Shown: positions 18,121 through 27,336 of the stretch, in pieces
How the letters are laid out: each line of letters starts with the position of its first letter
Numbering within the stretch: the first letter of the stretch is position 1
Assembly: GCF_023284065.1 (NCBI RefSeq)
Contig: NZ_JAKIKP010000017.1
Location: 1-64,000, forward strand
Reading direction: 5' to 3'
Length of the DNA stretch: 64,000 nt
Source: Shewanella gaetbuli
GTDB lineage: Bacteria > Pseudomonadota > Gammaproteobacteria > Enterobacterales > Shewanellaceae
Notes under the pieces: generated by a model
Told to the model about the DNA's origin: nothing
Databases searched by the model: none
What the model saw: only the letters and a program-made list of their open reading frames with translations
Program-made: the position numbers and the translations under genes

Positions 18121-19035
18121 TTATTCTGGCAAGCTAAACATGATTTCGACTAATTGACCTTCACGCTCAACCATGACTGACATCTCGGTCAGTTCTTGTA
18201 ATTGGCCCATAACCTCTAGAGCTTGACTCATATCAGTCAGGTCATATCCGTTAATTGATTTGGCTAAATCACTGGGTTGAAATCCAGCACTTTTAAATAG
18301 TTTCGCGTCTTTACCTGGGTTGAGTCTATATCCTGATAACTCACCTTCACTTTGAACCGGTGAAATCGCAATAAAATCGGTAATCTTACTTGGGTCAGAC
18401 AACAGTTCCTCACGAGAGTTTGCTAACTCATTAGAAAACTCAGTATTTCGCATATCGACTTTCTTCACTTTGCGATTAGATTTTGCCTGCTGTAACTGCT
18501 GATTCGCCTGACTTTCTGTGGTGTATTTGAGTCCATCTAACATTAATGTTTCATAGCGGCCCGAGTTAGTGATAATAATTCGGTCGGCATAGACTTCTTT
18601 TAATGATGCTGAAGTCCCTTTGATTTTATCCCCTAGACTATAGGTTTCTTGACTACCGCTTGACTCGATAATCGCCAACCCTTTTTGTTGCGCGGTTGAA
18701 GCAACAACACCCGTCAGCTGAATTGATAAATTAGTTTTTGGCGCATCAGTAATTTGCGCCACTTCTTCGACTTTAGGTTTTGTTGACGCCTCGCTATCAA
18801 CTTTACCGAATAAGAATAGATCGCGCACAGCATCAAGTTCCACTCGTTTAGACGTGGATGCTGTTACTGGGGAAGGTTGCCATCTGACTTGATCTTCAGA
18901 TGTTGGCATTAACTTCCATGTAATTTGTGCTGCAAGTAAAAGAGCAACAGTTAGGCCACTCCAAAAAACAACACTACTCACTTGTTTATGAGGAACCACT
19001 GCCGCTTTGGCAATCAGTTTATCTAGTAAATCCAT
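18121..19035 (-). CDS. gspC: Type II secretion protein GspC
   Basis: GspC links the inner-membrane platform to the secretin and contributes to substrate choice. The 304-residue protein has one membrane helix (about 23-42), an HR domain near 95-170 that contacts GspD, and a C-terminal PDZ-like domain near 215-304. As first gene of a 12-gene leftward operon, its promoter should lie in 19036-19280. The operon is complete except for prepilin peptidase and pilotin. Confidence 0.94.
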   Translation of the reverse strand: MDLLDKLIAKAAVVPHKQVSSVVFWSGLTVALLLAAQITWKLMPTSEDQVRWQPSPVTASTSKRVELDAVRDLFLFGKVDSEASTKPKVEEVAQITDAPKTNLSIQLTGVVASTAQQKGLAIIESSGSQETYSLGDKIKGTSASLKEVYADRIIITNSGRYETLMLDGLKYTTESQANQQLQQAKSNRKVKKVDMRNTEFSNELANSREELLSDPSKITDFIAISPVQSEGELSGYRLNPGKDAKLFKSAGFQPSDLAKSINGYDLTDMSQALEVMGQLQELTEMSVMVEREGQLVEIMFSLPE

Positions 19036-19288
19036 AGGTTTTGGACCCTCTATACCTCTTCGGTACAGGCCTCTGTTTTATGTTGTTAATTTAGCATTTG
19101 CTACTCATGCTAACCTACACTGCAATTTGCAACAAGCCCACAGCAGATCAATTGGCGAAATACAGTTAAATATGCTAACTTTGCGCGCTTAAAAAGGCTG
19201 TGAGGGCTGCCACCTTTTATCACTATACTTTTTAGGTATGACGATAAAATGACTCAGCTTGTGAACTTAGTCGTGTTTTGGAGGCAAG

Positions 19289-19687
19289 TTGAAAGACACT
19301 AAACTTGATAAAATGACGGTTAGACTCGATAAATGGCTTTGGGCGGCTCGTTTTTACAAAACTCGCGCACTGGCAAAAGACATGATCAATGGTGGCAAAG
19401 TGCATTATAACGGCCAACGTACCAAATCAAGCAAAAATGCTGAAGTTGGTGCTAAAATTAGATTACGCCAAGGTCATGATGACAAAGAAGTCGTTATTGT
19501 AAAATTATCTGAGCAACGCCAAGGCGCAGCTATTGCCCAAACACTATATCAAGAGACCGAGCAAAGCATCACTAAACGTGAGTTCAACGCAGAAGCTAGG
19601 CGATTAAATATCCTCAACAATCCGGCTCCAGATAATAAACCGGATAAAAAACAACGTAGACAAATACTGCGTTTTAAAGATTTATAA
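19289..19687 (+). CDS. hslR: Heat shock protein 15 (Hsp15), S4-domain ribosome rescue factor
   Basis: Hsp15 binds 50S subunits that carry nascent chain-tRNA after abortive translation. The 132-residue protein has an S4 RNA-binding domain (about 10-70: VRLDKWLWAARFYKTRALAKD) and a basic tail. I use the TTG start at 19289 because GGAGG lies five bases before it. An ATG at 19313 has no ribosome binding site but would keep the full S4 domain. It precedes hslO as in enterics. Confidence 0.92.
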   Translation: MKDTKLDKMTVRLDKWLWAARFYKTRALAKDMINGGKVHYNGQRTKSSKNAEVGAKIRLRQGHDDKEVVIVKLSEQRQGAAIAQTLYQETEQSITKREFNAEARRLNILNNPAPDNKPDKKQRRQILRFKDL

Positions 19688-19729
19688 ATATCGAACACAT
19701 GCCAATTCGATTAATACAAGAGATACGAT

Positions 19730-20590
19730 ATGACTCACGATATATTACACCGCTACTTATTCGATAACGCTGACGTGCGTGGTGAAGTGGTTCAGCTTCA
19801 AGATGCTTACCAGCAAATATTAGCGGCTAATGACTACCCTAAAGCTATCCAGCATTTATTGGGTGAGTTAATGGCGGCAACATCATTGTTAACCGCAACC
19901 ATTAAGTTCACTGGTGATATTAGCATTCAATTACAAGGTGATGGCCCTGTATCACTGGCAGTCATTAATGGTAATAACCAACAAGAATTACGCGGTGTTT
20001 CTCGCTGGAATGGCGACATCAAAGACGACGCAAGCCTACAAGAATTAATGGGTAAAGGATATATGGTCATTACCCTTACCCCTGATGAAGGCGAACGTTA
20101 TCAAGGTATTGTGTCATTAGAACATGCTAATCTTGCTGCTTGTTTAGAAGAGTACTTTAATCAGTCAGAACAGTTACCGACCCAAATTCAGCTGTTTGCA
20201 AATGGCCAACAAGCTGCGGGTATGTTGTTACAGGTTCTGCCGTCAGAGTCTGATGAAAACGAACAGTACGAACATTTATCAACGCTTACAGCAACGATTA
20301 AGCCTGAAGAGTTATACACTCTAGCGGCAGAAGAAGTATTACATCGTTTATATCATCAAGAAGAAGTTAGACTATTTGACCCTGTTGATGTCACCTTTAA
20401 ATGTACTTGTTCTCGTGAACGCAGCGCAGGGGCAATCCGCACTATTGACCAACAAGAAGTTGAGCAAATTTTAGCGGAAGAAGGCAAAATAGAAATGGGT
20501 TGTGAATATTGCTCTGCAGTTTATACCTTTGACGGTATCGATATTGCGTCTATTTACGCAGGAAGCCCAGCTTCAGATTCTCAGCAATAA
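19730..20590 (+). CDS. hslO: Redox-regulated chaperone Hsp33
   Basis: Hsp33 is a cytoplasmic holdase switched on by oxidation when its zinc centre is lost. The 286-residue protein has the N-terminal core and, near the C-terminus, the zinc cysteines in CTC and CEYC (CXC-X about 30-CXXC). It lies 42 bases after hslR, forming the conserved hslRO pair upstream of pckA. Confidence 0.95.
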   Translation: MTHDILHRYLFDNADVRGEVVQLQDAYQQILAANDYPKAIQHLLGELMAATSLLTATIKFTGDISIQLQGDGPVSLAVINGNNQQELRGVSRWNGDIKDDASLQELMGKGYMVITLTPDEGERYQGIVSLEHANLAACLEEYFNQSEQLPTQIQLFANGQQAAGMLLQVLPSESDENEQYEHLSTLTATIKPEELYTLAAEEVLHRLYHQEEVRLFDPVDVTFKCTCSRERSAGAIRTIDQQEVEQILAEEGKIEMGCEYCSAVYTFDGIDIASIYAGSPASDSQQ

Positions 20591-20632
20591 CCACCAAAGT
20601 GATCACCTACCCTGAATAATTTTCAATAAAAA

Positions 20633-20653
20633 GGCGCTTAACGCGCCTTTTTT
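20633..20653 (+). terminator. Terminator after hslO
   Basis: The stem GGCGC/GCGCC (20633-20637 with 20643-20647) has loop TTAAC and is followed by six T; it is preceded by A residues that extend the stem. Confidence 0.85.
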
Positions 20654-20850
20654 ACGTCTAAAATAAACAAAAATAGCAACAAACCGCAAAAACTTTCAAA
20701 AAAATTACCAAACTGTTCGTATCATGAGTGCAACTTACGTTACAATCTAGTGACTGAAGGCACACAGGCATGACCAATAATAATAGCCATTCAGACACCT
20801 CTTTATGATGTTTTATAGCGGAAACGACCTTAAATTTGGAGATTTACACT

Positions 20851-22392
20851 ATGGCGGATGTATCAAACCGCGTTCACCTTAACCCTACAACGGCACAACT
20901 TGTAGAAATCGCGCTTCTGCGTGGCGAAGGTCAATTAACCGCAAACGGTGCATTAGTGGCAAAAACTGGCGAGAGAACAGGACGCTCTCCTAATGATCGC
21001 TTTATTGTCAAAGAACCTAGCTCAGAAGCAGACATTGATTGGGGCAAAGTCAACCGCCCATTTGATGCGGGTAAATTTGATGCTTTATGGAGCCGTGTTG
21101 AAAGCTACCTAGCAGACAAAGAAGTCTTTATGTCTGAACTTGAAGTCGGCGCAGATGATGATCACTACTTACCGGTAAGAGTTACCACCGAGTATGCATG
21201 GCATCAAATTTTTGCGCGTAATCTGTTTATCACACCGCCCACATTTAATCGTGGCAATAAGCCAGAGTGGCAAATTATTAATGCCCCAGGTTTTGTGTGC
21301 CAGCCAGAACGTGACGGCACTCATTCTGATGCAACGGTTATTATTAATTTTGCTGAACGTAAAGTGCTACTTGCGGGTCTGAAATATGCTGGCGAGATGA
21401 AAAAATCGATGTTTTCAGTGCAAAACTTTTTGCTACCTGCAAAAGGGGTATTGCCAATGCATTGCTCGGCCAATGTTGGCCATGATGGTGATACCACATT
21501 ATTTTTCGGATTATCAGGCACCGGTAAAACCACCCTATCAGCAGATCCTAAACGTTTACTTATTGGTGATGATGAACACGGTTGGGCTCCTGGTGGCGTA
21601 TTTAACATTGAAGGTGGTTGCTACGCTAAATGTATCGACCTAAGCCAAAAGAATGAGCCGGTAATTTGGGATGCGATTCGTTTTGGTACTGTACTTGAAA
21701 ATGTGATGTTAGATAATCAACGCGTGCCCGATTACAGCGACACTAGCCTAACTGAAAACAGCCGTGCTGCTTATCCACTTGAGCACATTGCACTGCGTAA
21801 AGAAGAAAACCGTGGCGCAGAGCCTCATGCAGTGGTGTTTTTAACTTGTGACGTTTCTGGGGTATTACCACCAGTGTCGATTCTAAGCAAAGAGCAAGCT
21901 GCGTACCATTTCTTGTCGGGTTATACCGCAAAAGTAGGCTCAACTGAAATGGGCTCAACAGCGGCAATTCAATCTACTTTCTCAACCTGTTTTGGCGCAC
22001 CGTTTTTCCCACGTCCAGCGGGAGTTTACGCTGAGTTATTAATGAAACGAATTGAGTCGTTTGGTAGCAAAGTTTACTTGGTTAATACTGGCTGGACTGG
22101 TGGCCCTCATGGTGTTGGTAAACGTTTTGATATTCCAACCACTCGCGCCATTGTTGATGCCATTGTAAGTGGCGAGCTTAAAGATACTGAAACCTTACAT
22201 ATCGACAAGCTGAATCTAAATGTTCCTGTAGCGGTTTCGGGGGTAGATCCTCAATTACTTAACCCAGTAAATACATGGGCAGATAAATCAGAATATGACA
22301 AATATGCTCAGCAAATTGCCCAAGAGTTTGCGGCTAACTTTGCGCAATATGATGTGTCAGATGCGATAAAAAATGCCGGACCTAAAGCATAA
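20851..22392 (+). CDS. pckA: Phosphoenolpyruvate carboxykinase (ATP)
   Basis: PckA converts oxaloacetate and ATP to phosphoenolpyruvate, the first committed step of gluconeogenesis. The protein is 513 residues from ATG 20851, which has TTGGAG about nine bases upstream; the in-frame TTG at 20836 is that ribosome binding site itself. The kinase-1 loop GLSGTGKTTLS (220-230) and kinase-2 region IGDDEHGW are present. Adjacent hslR-hslO gives the enteric order. Confidence 0.96.
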   Translation: MADVSNRVHLNPTTAQLVEIALLRGEGQLTANGALVAKTGERTGRSPNDRFIVKEPSSEADIDWGKVNRPFDAGKFDALWSRVESYLADKEVFMSELEVGADDDHYLPVRVTTEYAWHQIFARNLFITPPTFNRGNKPEWQIINAPGFVCQPERDGTHSDATVIINFAERKVLLAGLKYAGEMKKSMFSVQNFLLPAKGVLPMHCSANVGHDGDTTLFFGLSGTGKTTLSADPKRLLIGDDEHGWAPGGVFNIEGGCYAKCIDLSQKNEPVIWDAIRFGTVLENVMLDNQRVPDYSDTSLTENSRAAYPLEHIALRKEENRGAEPHAVVFLTCDVSGVLPPVSILSKEQAAYHFLSGYTAKVGSTEMGSTAAIQSTFSTCFGAPFFPRPAGVYAELLMKRIESFGSKVYLVNTGWTGGPHGVGKRFDIPTTRAIVDAIVSGELKDTETLHIDKLNLNVPVAVSGVDPQLLNPVNTWADKSEYDKYAQQIAQEFAANFAQYDVSDAIKNAGPKA

Positions 22393-22425
22393 CTCCCCGA
22401 TGCTTTAGCACATTTTATATCGCCA

Positions 22426-22457
22426 GTAAGCCCTAACCTTGTTAGGGCTTACTTTTT
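22426..22457 (+). terminator. Terminator after pckA
   Basis: A perfect 11-bp stem GTAAGCCCTAA/TTAGGGCTTAC (22426-22436 with 22442-22452) is followed by five T. Confidence 0.88.
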
Positions 22458-22608
22458 CCTCGCTTTCAGTATTGAATAAACAATATTACTTTGTAACAAG
22501 TCTTTAAAAGCACATATTTAGCGCAGCCAAATTGATATGATGCAGCCTCAGTCCAGCTGAAAATAACCACCAATAAAAACCACAACAATAAATGTTAAGC
22601 GAGTGACG

Positions 22609-24417
22609 ATGCGCAAATTTATCATATCCAGTAGCTTTACCGCCCTGCTATATTCTACCTCGGTTACCGCAGTAGCCAGCCAATATATTAATAACGACAT
22701 TCTGCCTCTACTACCGGCATGGCAGGGACAAAGCGAACAGCTTGTAGTGTCATCAAAACATGCTTGGGTTACCCCATTTGAGCAACAAGGCATGATGACC
22801 AGCCCAAGTTACCATGACACCATGCAATGGTTGGATAAATTGGTTGCCAGCAGCCCAATGCTCTCTAAAGTCAGCCTCGGGAAAAGCCCACAAGGTCGAG
22901 ATATCTGGATGATTGTCGCTACAAAAGAAGGCGCGAATAGCCCTAGCGAACTACAGCAACATAAAAAACCGTCGGTTCTGGTTCAAGCGGGAATTCATTC
23001 TGGTGAAATAGATGGTAAAGATGCTGGCATGATGTTGATAAGAGACATTGCTCATGGCAATAAATCCGCGTTAATAGATCAAGTAAACTTATTGTTTATT
23101 CCTATTCTGTCAGTCGACGGACATGAAAGAAGCAGCGAATATAATCGAGTGAATCAACGCGGTCCAATTAATATGGGCTGGCGCACAAATGCAACTAACT
23201 TGAATTTAAACCGTGATTACGCCAAAGCAGAAGCCGCTGAAATGCAGCATTTAATCAAGGCTATTAATGTGTGGCAGCCTAGCCTATATATTGATGTTCA
23301 CGTTACCGATGGCATTGATTATCAATATGATGTCACCTTTGGCTATAACGTTAAACAAGGCTATAGTCCGAGAATTTTTGACTGGTTAGACACAACGTAT
23401 CGAACAGAAGTTGAAAACGCACTAACCAGCCAAGGTCATATTCCCGGCCCACTGGTGTTTGCCAACGATAATAGCGACATGAGCAAAGGCTTGTCATATT
23501 GGAACCCAAGCCCAAGGTTCTCCAATGGTTACGGTGACGCACGACACTTACCCACCATTCTAATTGAAAATCACAGCCTAAAGCCCTTTAAGCAACGAGT
23601 TTTAGGCACGTATGTGATGCTAGAACAAACCTTAAAGACTGTGGCCAAGCATCAACAAACATTAACGGCAGCCATTACCTTAGACCAACAAAGACAAGCC
23701 AACCCCATTACCGTGACGTGGCAAAATGAAAATCAGCAGCCATGGGACTTTAAAGGTATTGAATACACTGTAGAGACTAGCGAAATTAGTGGTGACAAAG
23801 TGGTGCGCTGGACCGGTAAGCCTAAGCTTTATCCTCAACTTCCGGTTACAGGCAACACCAAAATTCACAAGCAGATTCAACGCCCTAAAGCCTATTACAT
23901 TCCTGCGCAATGGACTCAAGTGATTGAAAAACTCGCCTTGCATGGGATTGAAGTTGAACCATTAAAACAAGCAACTACGCTAACCCTGCAACAAACTTCA
24001 TTTAATCAAGTGACGTTTGGTACAAAAGACTATGAAGGACGTCAAACCGTTAAGGCCGAAGCTTCGTCAAACACCGTTACCACCACGTTAGCACCCAGCA
24101 CAATTAAAGTGAGCACAGCACAACCTTTAGGCGATTTAGCCATAGCATTACTAGAGCCAGAAGCCGCAGACTCACTGTTCTTTTGGGGATATTTCAATAC
24201 AATTTTTACCCGTACTGAATATATTGAAGATTATGCCGTTGAGCCTTTAGCTCAAAAGATGCTGGCACAAGACCCGCAACTCAAAGCAGAGTTTAATAAA
24301 GCATTACAGGATGAGTCGTTTGCCAATGACAGTAAAGCAAGATTACGTTGGTTTTATCAACGTAGCCCTTATTACGACAACCAATATCAGGTCTACCCTG
24401 TGTTAAAGCAGCTTTAG
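22609..24417 (+). CDS. Secreted M14-family zinc carboxypeptidase
   Basis: The product of about 602 residues has a signal peptide (MRKFIISSSFTALL to about 24), so it works in the periplasm or outside. The M14 zinc motif HSGE gives His130 and Glu133. The NLNRDYAKAE segment resembles the substrate-binding Asn-Arg region, DVHVTDG supplies the third zinc histidine, and LIENHSLKPF is probably the catalytic Glu. An in-frame GTG at 22603 is also possible. The C-terminal 250 residues are not recognised. Substrate is unknown; secretion through the nearby Gsp system is only a possibility. Confidence 0.85.
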   Translation: MRKFIISSSFTALLYSTSVTAVASQYINNDILPLLPAWQGQSEQLVVSSKHAWVTPFEQQGMMTSPSYHDTMQWLDKLVASSPMLSKVSLGKSPQGRDIWMIVATKEGANSPSELQQHKKPSVLVQAGIHSGEIDGKDAGMMLIRDIAHGNKSALIDQVNLLFIPILSVDGHERSSEYNRVNQRGPINMGWRTNATNLNLNRDYAKAEAAEMQHLIKAINVWQPSLYIDVHVTDGIDYQYDVTFGYNVKQGYSPRIFDWLDTTYRTEVENALTSQGHIPGPLVFANDNSDMSKGLSYWNPSPRFSNGYGDARHLPTILIENHSLKPFKQRVLGTYVMLEQTLKTVAKHQQTLTAAITLDQQRQANPITVTWQNENQQPWDFKGIEYTVETSEISGDKVVRWTGKPKLYPQLPVTGNTKIHKQIQRPKAYYIPAQWTQVIEKLALHGIEVEPLKQATTLTLQQTSFNQVTFGTKDYEGRQTVKAEASSNTVTTTLAPSTIKVSTAQPLGDLAIALLEPEAADSLFFWGYFNTIFTRTEYIEDYAVEPLAQKMLAQDPQLKAEFNKALQDESFANDSKARLRWFYQRSPYYDNQYQVYPVLKQL

Positions 24418-24420
24418 TCG

Positions 24421-24680
24421 TTAGTTAACCTGAGCTACGCATAACAACTTGCTTTCTAGAGCCTATTTTTACTGATAACTGCGTTAAATTTGTTTGCAAT
24501 ACGACCCCATGGATGGGGGAGGTAGAGCGACGTTGGAACCAAAGCCGAGACCAGCTATTGACGCACAAATTTGCCTTGTTCTAAGCAAAAATACCTCTCT
24601 AGAAATGTATTTTAAAGTAAAAATTAAATGAATCAGTATATTAGCTAATCTCTTATACGCAGCTCAGGTTAGTTAGCAGT
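24421..24680. repeat. Imperfect 260-bp inverted-repeat element (MITE/REP-like)
   Basis: The outer arms TAACCTGAGCT(A/G)CG(C/T)ATAA at 24426-24444 and 24653-24671 match at 17 of 19 positions in inverted orientation. Inside them TTTCTAGAG (24453-24461) pairs with 24597-24605, followed by further matching stretches around TATTTTT and AAATTTGT, converging on the central palindrome CCCCATGGATGGGG (24505-24518). No coding frame is evident. It sits four bases after the M14 peptidase stop and just before a strong terminator, suggesting insertion between gene and terminator. It accounts for most of the 328-base gap here. Confidence 0.75.
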
Positions 24681-24687
24681 CTACATA

Positions 24688-24720
24688 AGCAGTTAGTCAC
24701 ACACTGACTAACTGCTTTTT
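24688..24720 (+). terminator. Terminator beyond the inverted-repeat element
   Basis: A perfect 12-bp stem AGCAGTTAGTCA/TGACTAACTGCT (24688-24699 with 24705-24716) ends in a T-run on the plus strand and lacks one on the minus strand. It probably belongs to the peptidase gene 270 bases upstream. Confidence 0.8.
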
Positions 24721-24745
24721 CAACTACCCACTCATAGACACAAGG

Positions 24746-25615
24746 TTATTGAGGTTCGATTCCCCACCATAACTGGCGATTATCCACGGGCGTATGCTCA
24801 GGCAAAGTAGGATTAGTCAGCTCAAAAATACGTGATTGATTGAAGCGTGATAAAGGAAAAATATCTTTAGTGGTAGGATGCTGCAAAATAAATGTTTTCA
24901 ATTCACCTTGCTCAACTAGGCGAGTTAAACCCAGGGTAAGCCTTTGGTGAAGTTCTGTTTTTTGCTTGTTAACAAAGAAGTATATCGGTAAAGGATAATG
25001 CAGTAATAATCCTTCATATGCAATTAGCGACTGATTGCTGGGAGCGGTTAATTCAGCATAAACCTCATTTACCCCCCGAGGAAAATAATCGCAACGCCCT
25101 TGGCGTAACATTGAGTACATCAAATTAAAGCTAATCACTCGCTCTAGCGTATAGCCATTATGAGCCAAAATATCTGAGTCAGGCCACTGACTTCCTTGGC
25201 AAGCTTTTAACTTTTTCAGTTGTTCTGCTTCAGTGATTGACTCAAACAAAGCGAGGTTTTGCTGACGAATAACCGGTACTCTTAACCCTAATAAGCCGCC
25301 AACAAGCGGAATAGGAATGGCGCCATATTGTTGTTCACGAACTTGACTTGTTCCAGCCCAAAACACATCTAAAACATCAGAGTCTAACAGTTGTAGCCCC
25401 CTCGACTGCGACACATTCATATCGAATGTTTCGACTTTCATAGGGCCGTATTCGGCTTCTGTGTTTTGAAGAATCTTAACCAATAAGTCTTGATAATATA
25501 CATGACTAACATTGTCATCCGATTGAGCAGACTCAATGCGAACAACCTGATTAGCCGATGCTGACTCAATGGTGAATACCGCCCAGATAAGCGCGATAAT
25601 TTTGAACGGATTCAT
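24746..25615 (-). CDS. Periplasmic solute-binding-like protein of unknown ligand
   Basis: The 289-residue product has a signal peptide (about 1-21, ending SASA-NQ) and the general pattern of family-3 type substrate-binding proteins, including a segment asking about the presence of an inhibitory chain (DVLDVFWAGTS) and FNLMYSMLRQGRCDYFPRG resembling the second lobe. No transporter genes are next to it. In Shewanella and Vibrio such orphan proteins are common, and ligand and partner cannot be assigned. It is transcribed alone. Confidence 0.7.
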   Translation of the reverse strand: MNPFKIIALIWAVFTIESASANQVVRIESAQSDDNVSHVYYQDLLVKILQNTEAEYGPMKVETFDMNVSQSRGLQLLDSDVLDVFWAGTSQVREQQYGAIPIPLVGGLLGLRVPVIRQQNLALFESITEAEQLKKLKACQGSQWPDSDILAHNGYTLERVISFNLMYSMLRQGRCDYFPRGVNEVYAELTAPSNQSLIAYEGLLLHYPLPIYFFVNKQKTELHQRLTLGLTRLVEQGELKTFILQHPTTKDIFPLSRFNQSRIFELTNPTLPEHTPVDNRQLWWGIEPQ

Positions 25616-25675
25616 AACAAGATAATTCCTTTTAACACAGAGTCTTATTGTAGTTACTTTTAGTTAATTATCCAA

Positions 25676-25966
25676 TCAAGCCTGACAAATAAGTGGATTA
25701 TTTTCAATCAACTGTAACTTCTTGTGTCGGGGCATCTTTTTGACCGCCAGTTCACGTTTAGTCGCTGAACTTCTGCAGATTAATGTTTCTTGATAAACCA
25801 AGGTCAACGGCCCTTTTCCCTTAAGATATTTAGCCGCTTTAGCACCACTAGATTGATGTTCAGCAAATCGTCTAGCTACATCTGTAGTGATACCGGTATA
25901 TAAATGCCCATTAGCGCACTTAATCATATACAGATACCATATTTGTTCACTGTGTGTTTGTGACAT
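25676..25966 (-). CDS. GIY-YIG domain protein (YhbQ/UPF0213 type)
   Basis: The 96-residue protein is essentially a single GIY-YIG nuclease domain: WYLYMIKCANGHLYTG gives the YxY-TG core, followed by the conserved Arg-Arg-Phe-Ala-Glu-His helix and KYLKGKGPLTLVY. Standalone members such as YhbQ have been linked to DNA repair or DNA nicking, but the role in this organism is not known. It lies divergent from moeA and 60 bases upstream of the neighbouring binding-protein gene. Confidence 0.85.
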   Translation of the reverse strand: MSQTHSEQIWYLYMIKCANGHLYTGITTDVARRFAEHQSSGAKAAKYLKGKGPLTLVYQETLICRSSATKRELAVKKMPRHKKLQLIENNPLICQA

Positions 25967-26074
25967 AATTTTTCAAATATCTTAAGTTGATCATAAAATG
26001 CAATGAATATCATGGCATACTTAACAGCAATTTATTTTATCACGGCTCTTTGAGCGTTGTTAAAGGAAGACCTG

Positions 26075-27328
26075 ATGCATCCAAATCAAGACCCTTGTGC
26101 AAAACCTAGCTTGCTGCACCCTGACGAAGCCATTCAACAATTACTTGAACAAGTTAATGTGACAACAAATACAGAAGTTGTCGACCTTTCACATGCTATT
26201 GGTTACGTTTTGGCTGAAGATTTGGCCTCAAGTATAGACTTACCGCCATTTGATAATTCAGCAATGGATGGTTACGCATTTCGCTATCAAGATCTCGACT
26301 CAACCGCATCTGAAACAACATTAACCTTAATTGGTTCTTCTTTTGCTGGCCATCCTTTTAGTGGGAAAGCCCAGCCCAATAGTTGTATTCGTATCATGAC
26401 AGGCGCACCTGTACCAGCAGGTTATGACACCGTACAAATGCAGGAAAAGACCCTAACTAATGGCGAAGAAATTACCATTAGCCACCCAGCAAAACTGGGC
26501 GCCAATGTCAGACACCGTAGTGAAGAACTAGGTGCGGGGACCAAAGTGCTCTATAAAGGCACTAAAATACGTGCAGCAGAAATGGGCGTATTAGCCACTA
26601 TTGGTATTAGTCAGGTGCGAGTATTCAGTAAGATAAAGGTTGCCTTTTTCTCTACAGGTGACGAGTTACGCCCAGTAGGATCTGAGCTGGCTCCGGGGCA
26701 AATTTATGACTCGAATCGCTACTCTATTCAAGGGTTAATGACCCAAGCCAACGTAGAATGGATTGACCTTGGGGTAATAAAAGATGATAAAGAAGCGATT
26801 CGTGCTGCCTTTATCAAAGCCGCAAATTGTGCCGATATGGTGGTCACATCTGGCGGTGTATCAGTGGGTGATGCTGACTACACCAAGCAGATATTATCTG
26901 AAGAGGGCACTATTTCTTTTTGGAAACTGGCCATAAAACCGGGTAAACCTTTTGCCTTTGGTAAATTAGGTGATGCTATTTTCTGTGGTTTACCGGGCAA
27001 CCCTGTTTCGTCAATGGTGACTTTCTATAAATTAGTGTGGCCATTACTCAATAAGATGCAAGGTCTGCCACAAAAAGCTGCCATTACTTACCAAGCCAAA
27101 TTGCTTACCCCTATTAAAAAACAGCCCGGACGAGTCGAGTACCAACGCGGTGTATTAAGCCAAAATGCCCAAGGCGAATTAGAAGTGACCACGACCGGAG
27201 GCCAAGGCTCTGGCATGTTAACCTCAATGAGCTTAGCAAATTGCTTTATCAACCTTGAACAATTTCAAGGTGACACTGACGCAGGTGACATGGTCACCGT
27301 TGAGCCATTTAACCACGTGTTAAGCTAG
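26075..27328 (+). CDS. moeA: Molybdopterin molybdenumtransferase MoeA
   Basis: MoeA inserts molybdate into adenylylated molybdopterin, the last common step of Moco synthesis. The product is 417 residues from ATG 26075, which has AAGGAAG seven bases before it; an upstream in-frame TTG at 26057 is less likely. PPFDNSAMDGYA, MTGAPVP, STGDEL, TSGGVSVGDAD and GLPGNPVSS are all present. It is followed eight bases later by moeB, an arrangement also seen in E. coli. Confidence 0.96.
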   Translation: MHPNQDPCAKPSLLHPDEAIQQLLEQVNVTTNTEVVDLSHAIGYVLAEDLASSIDLPPFDNSAMDGYAFRYQDLDSTASETTLTLIGSSFAGHPFSGKAQPNSCIRIMTGAPVPAGYDTVQMQEKTLTNGEEITISHPAKLGANVRHRSEELGAGTKVLYKGTKIRAAEMGVLATIGISQVRVFSKIKVAFFSTGDELRPVGSELAPGQIYDSNRYSIQGLMTQANVEWIDLGVIKDDKEAIRAAFIKAANCADMVVTSGGVSVGDADYTKQILSEEGTISFWKLAIKPGKPFAFGKLGDAIFCGLPGNPVSSMVTFYKLVWPLLNKMQGLPQKAAITYQAKLLTPIKKQPGRVEYQRGVLSQNAQGELEVTTTGGQGSGMLTSMSLANCFINLEQFQGDTDAGDMVTVEPFNHVLS

Positions 27329-27336
27329 GAGATAGC

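Noticed and set aside
24750..24765. GGTTCGATTCC, resembling a tRNA T-loop
   Set aside because: It is the antisense of the last codons of the solute-binding-like gene. No acceptor stem, anticodon arm or D-arm can be folded around it.
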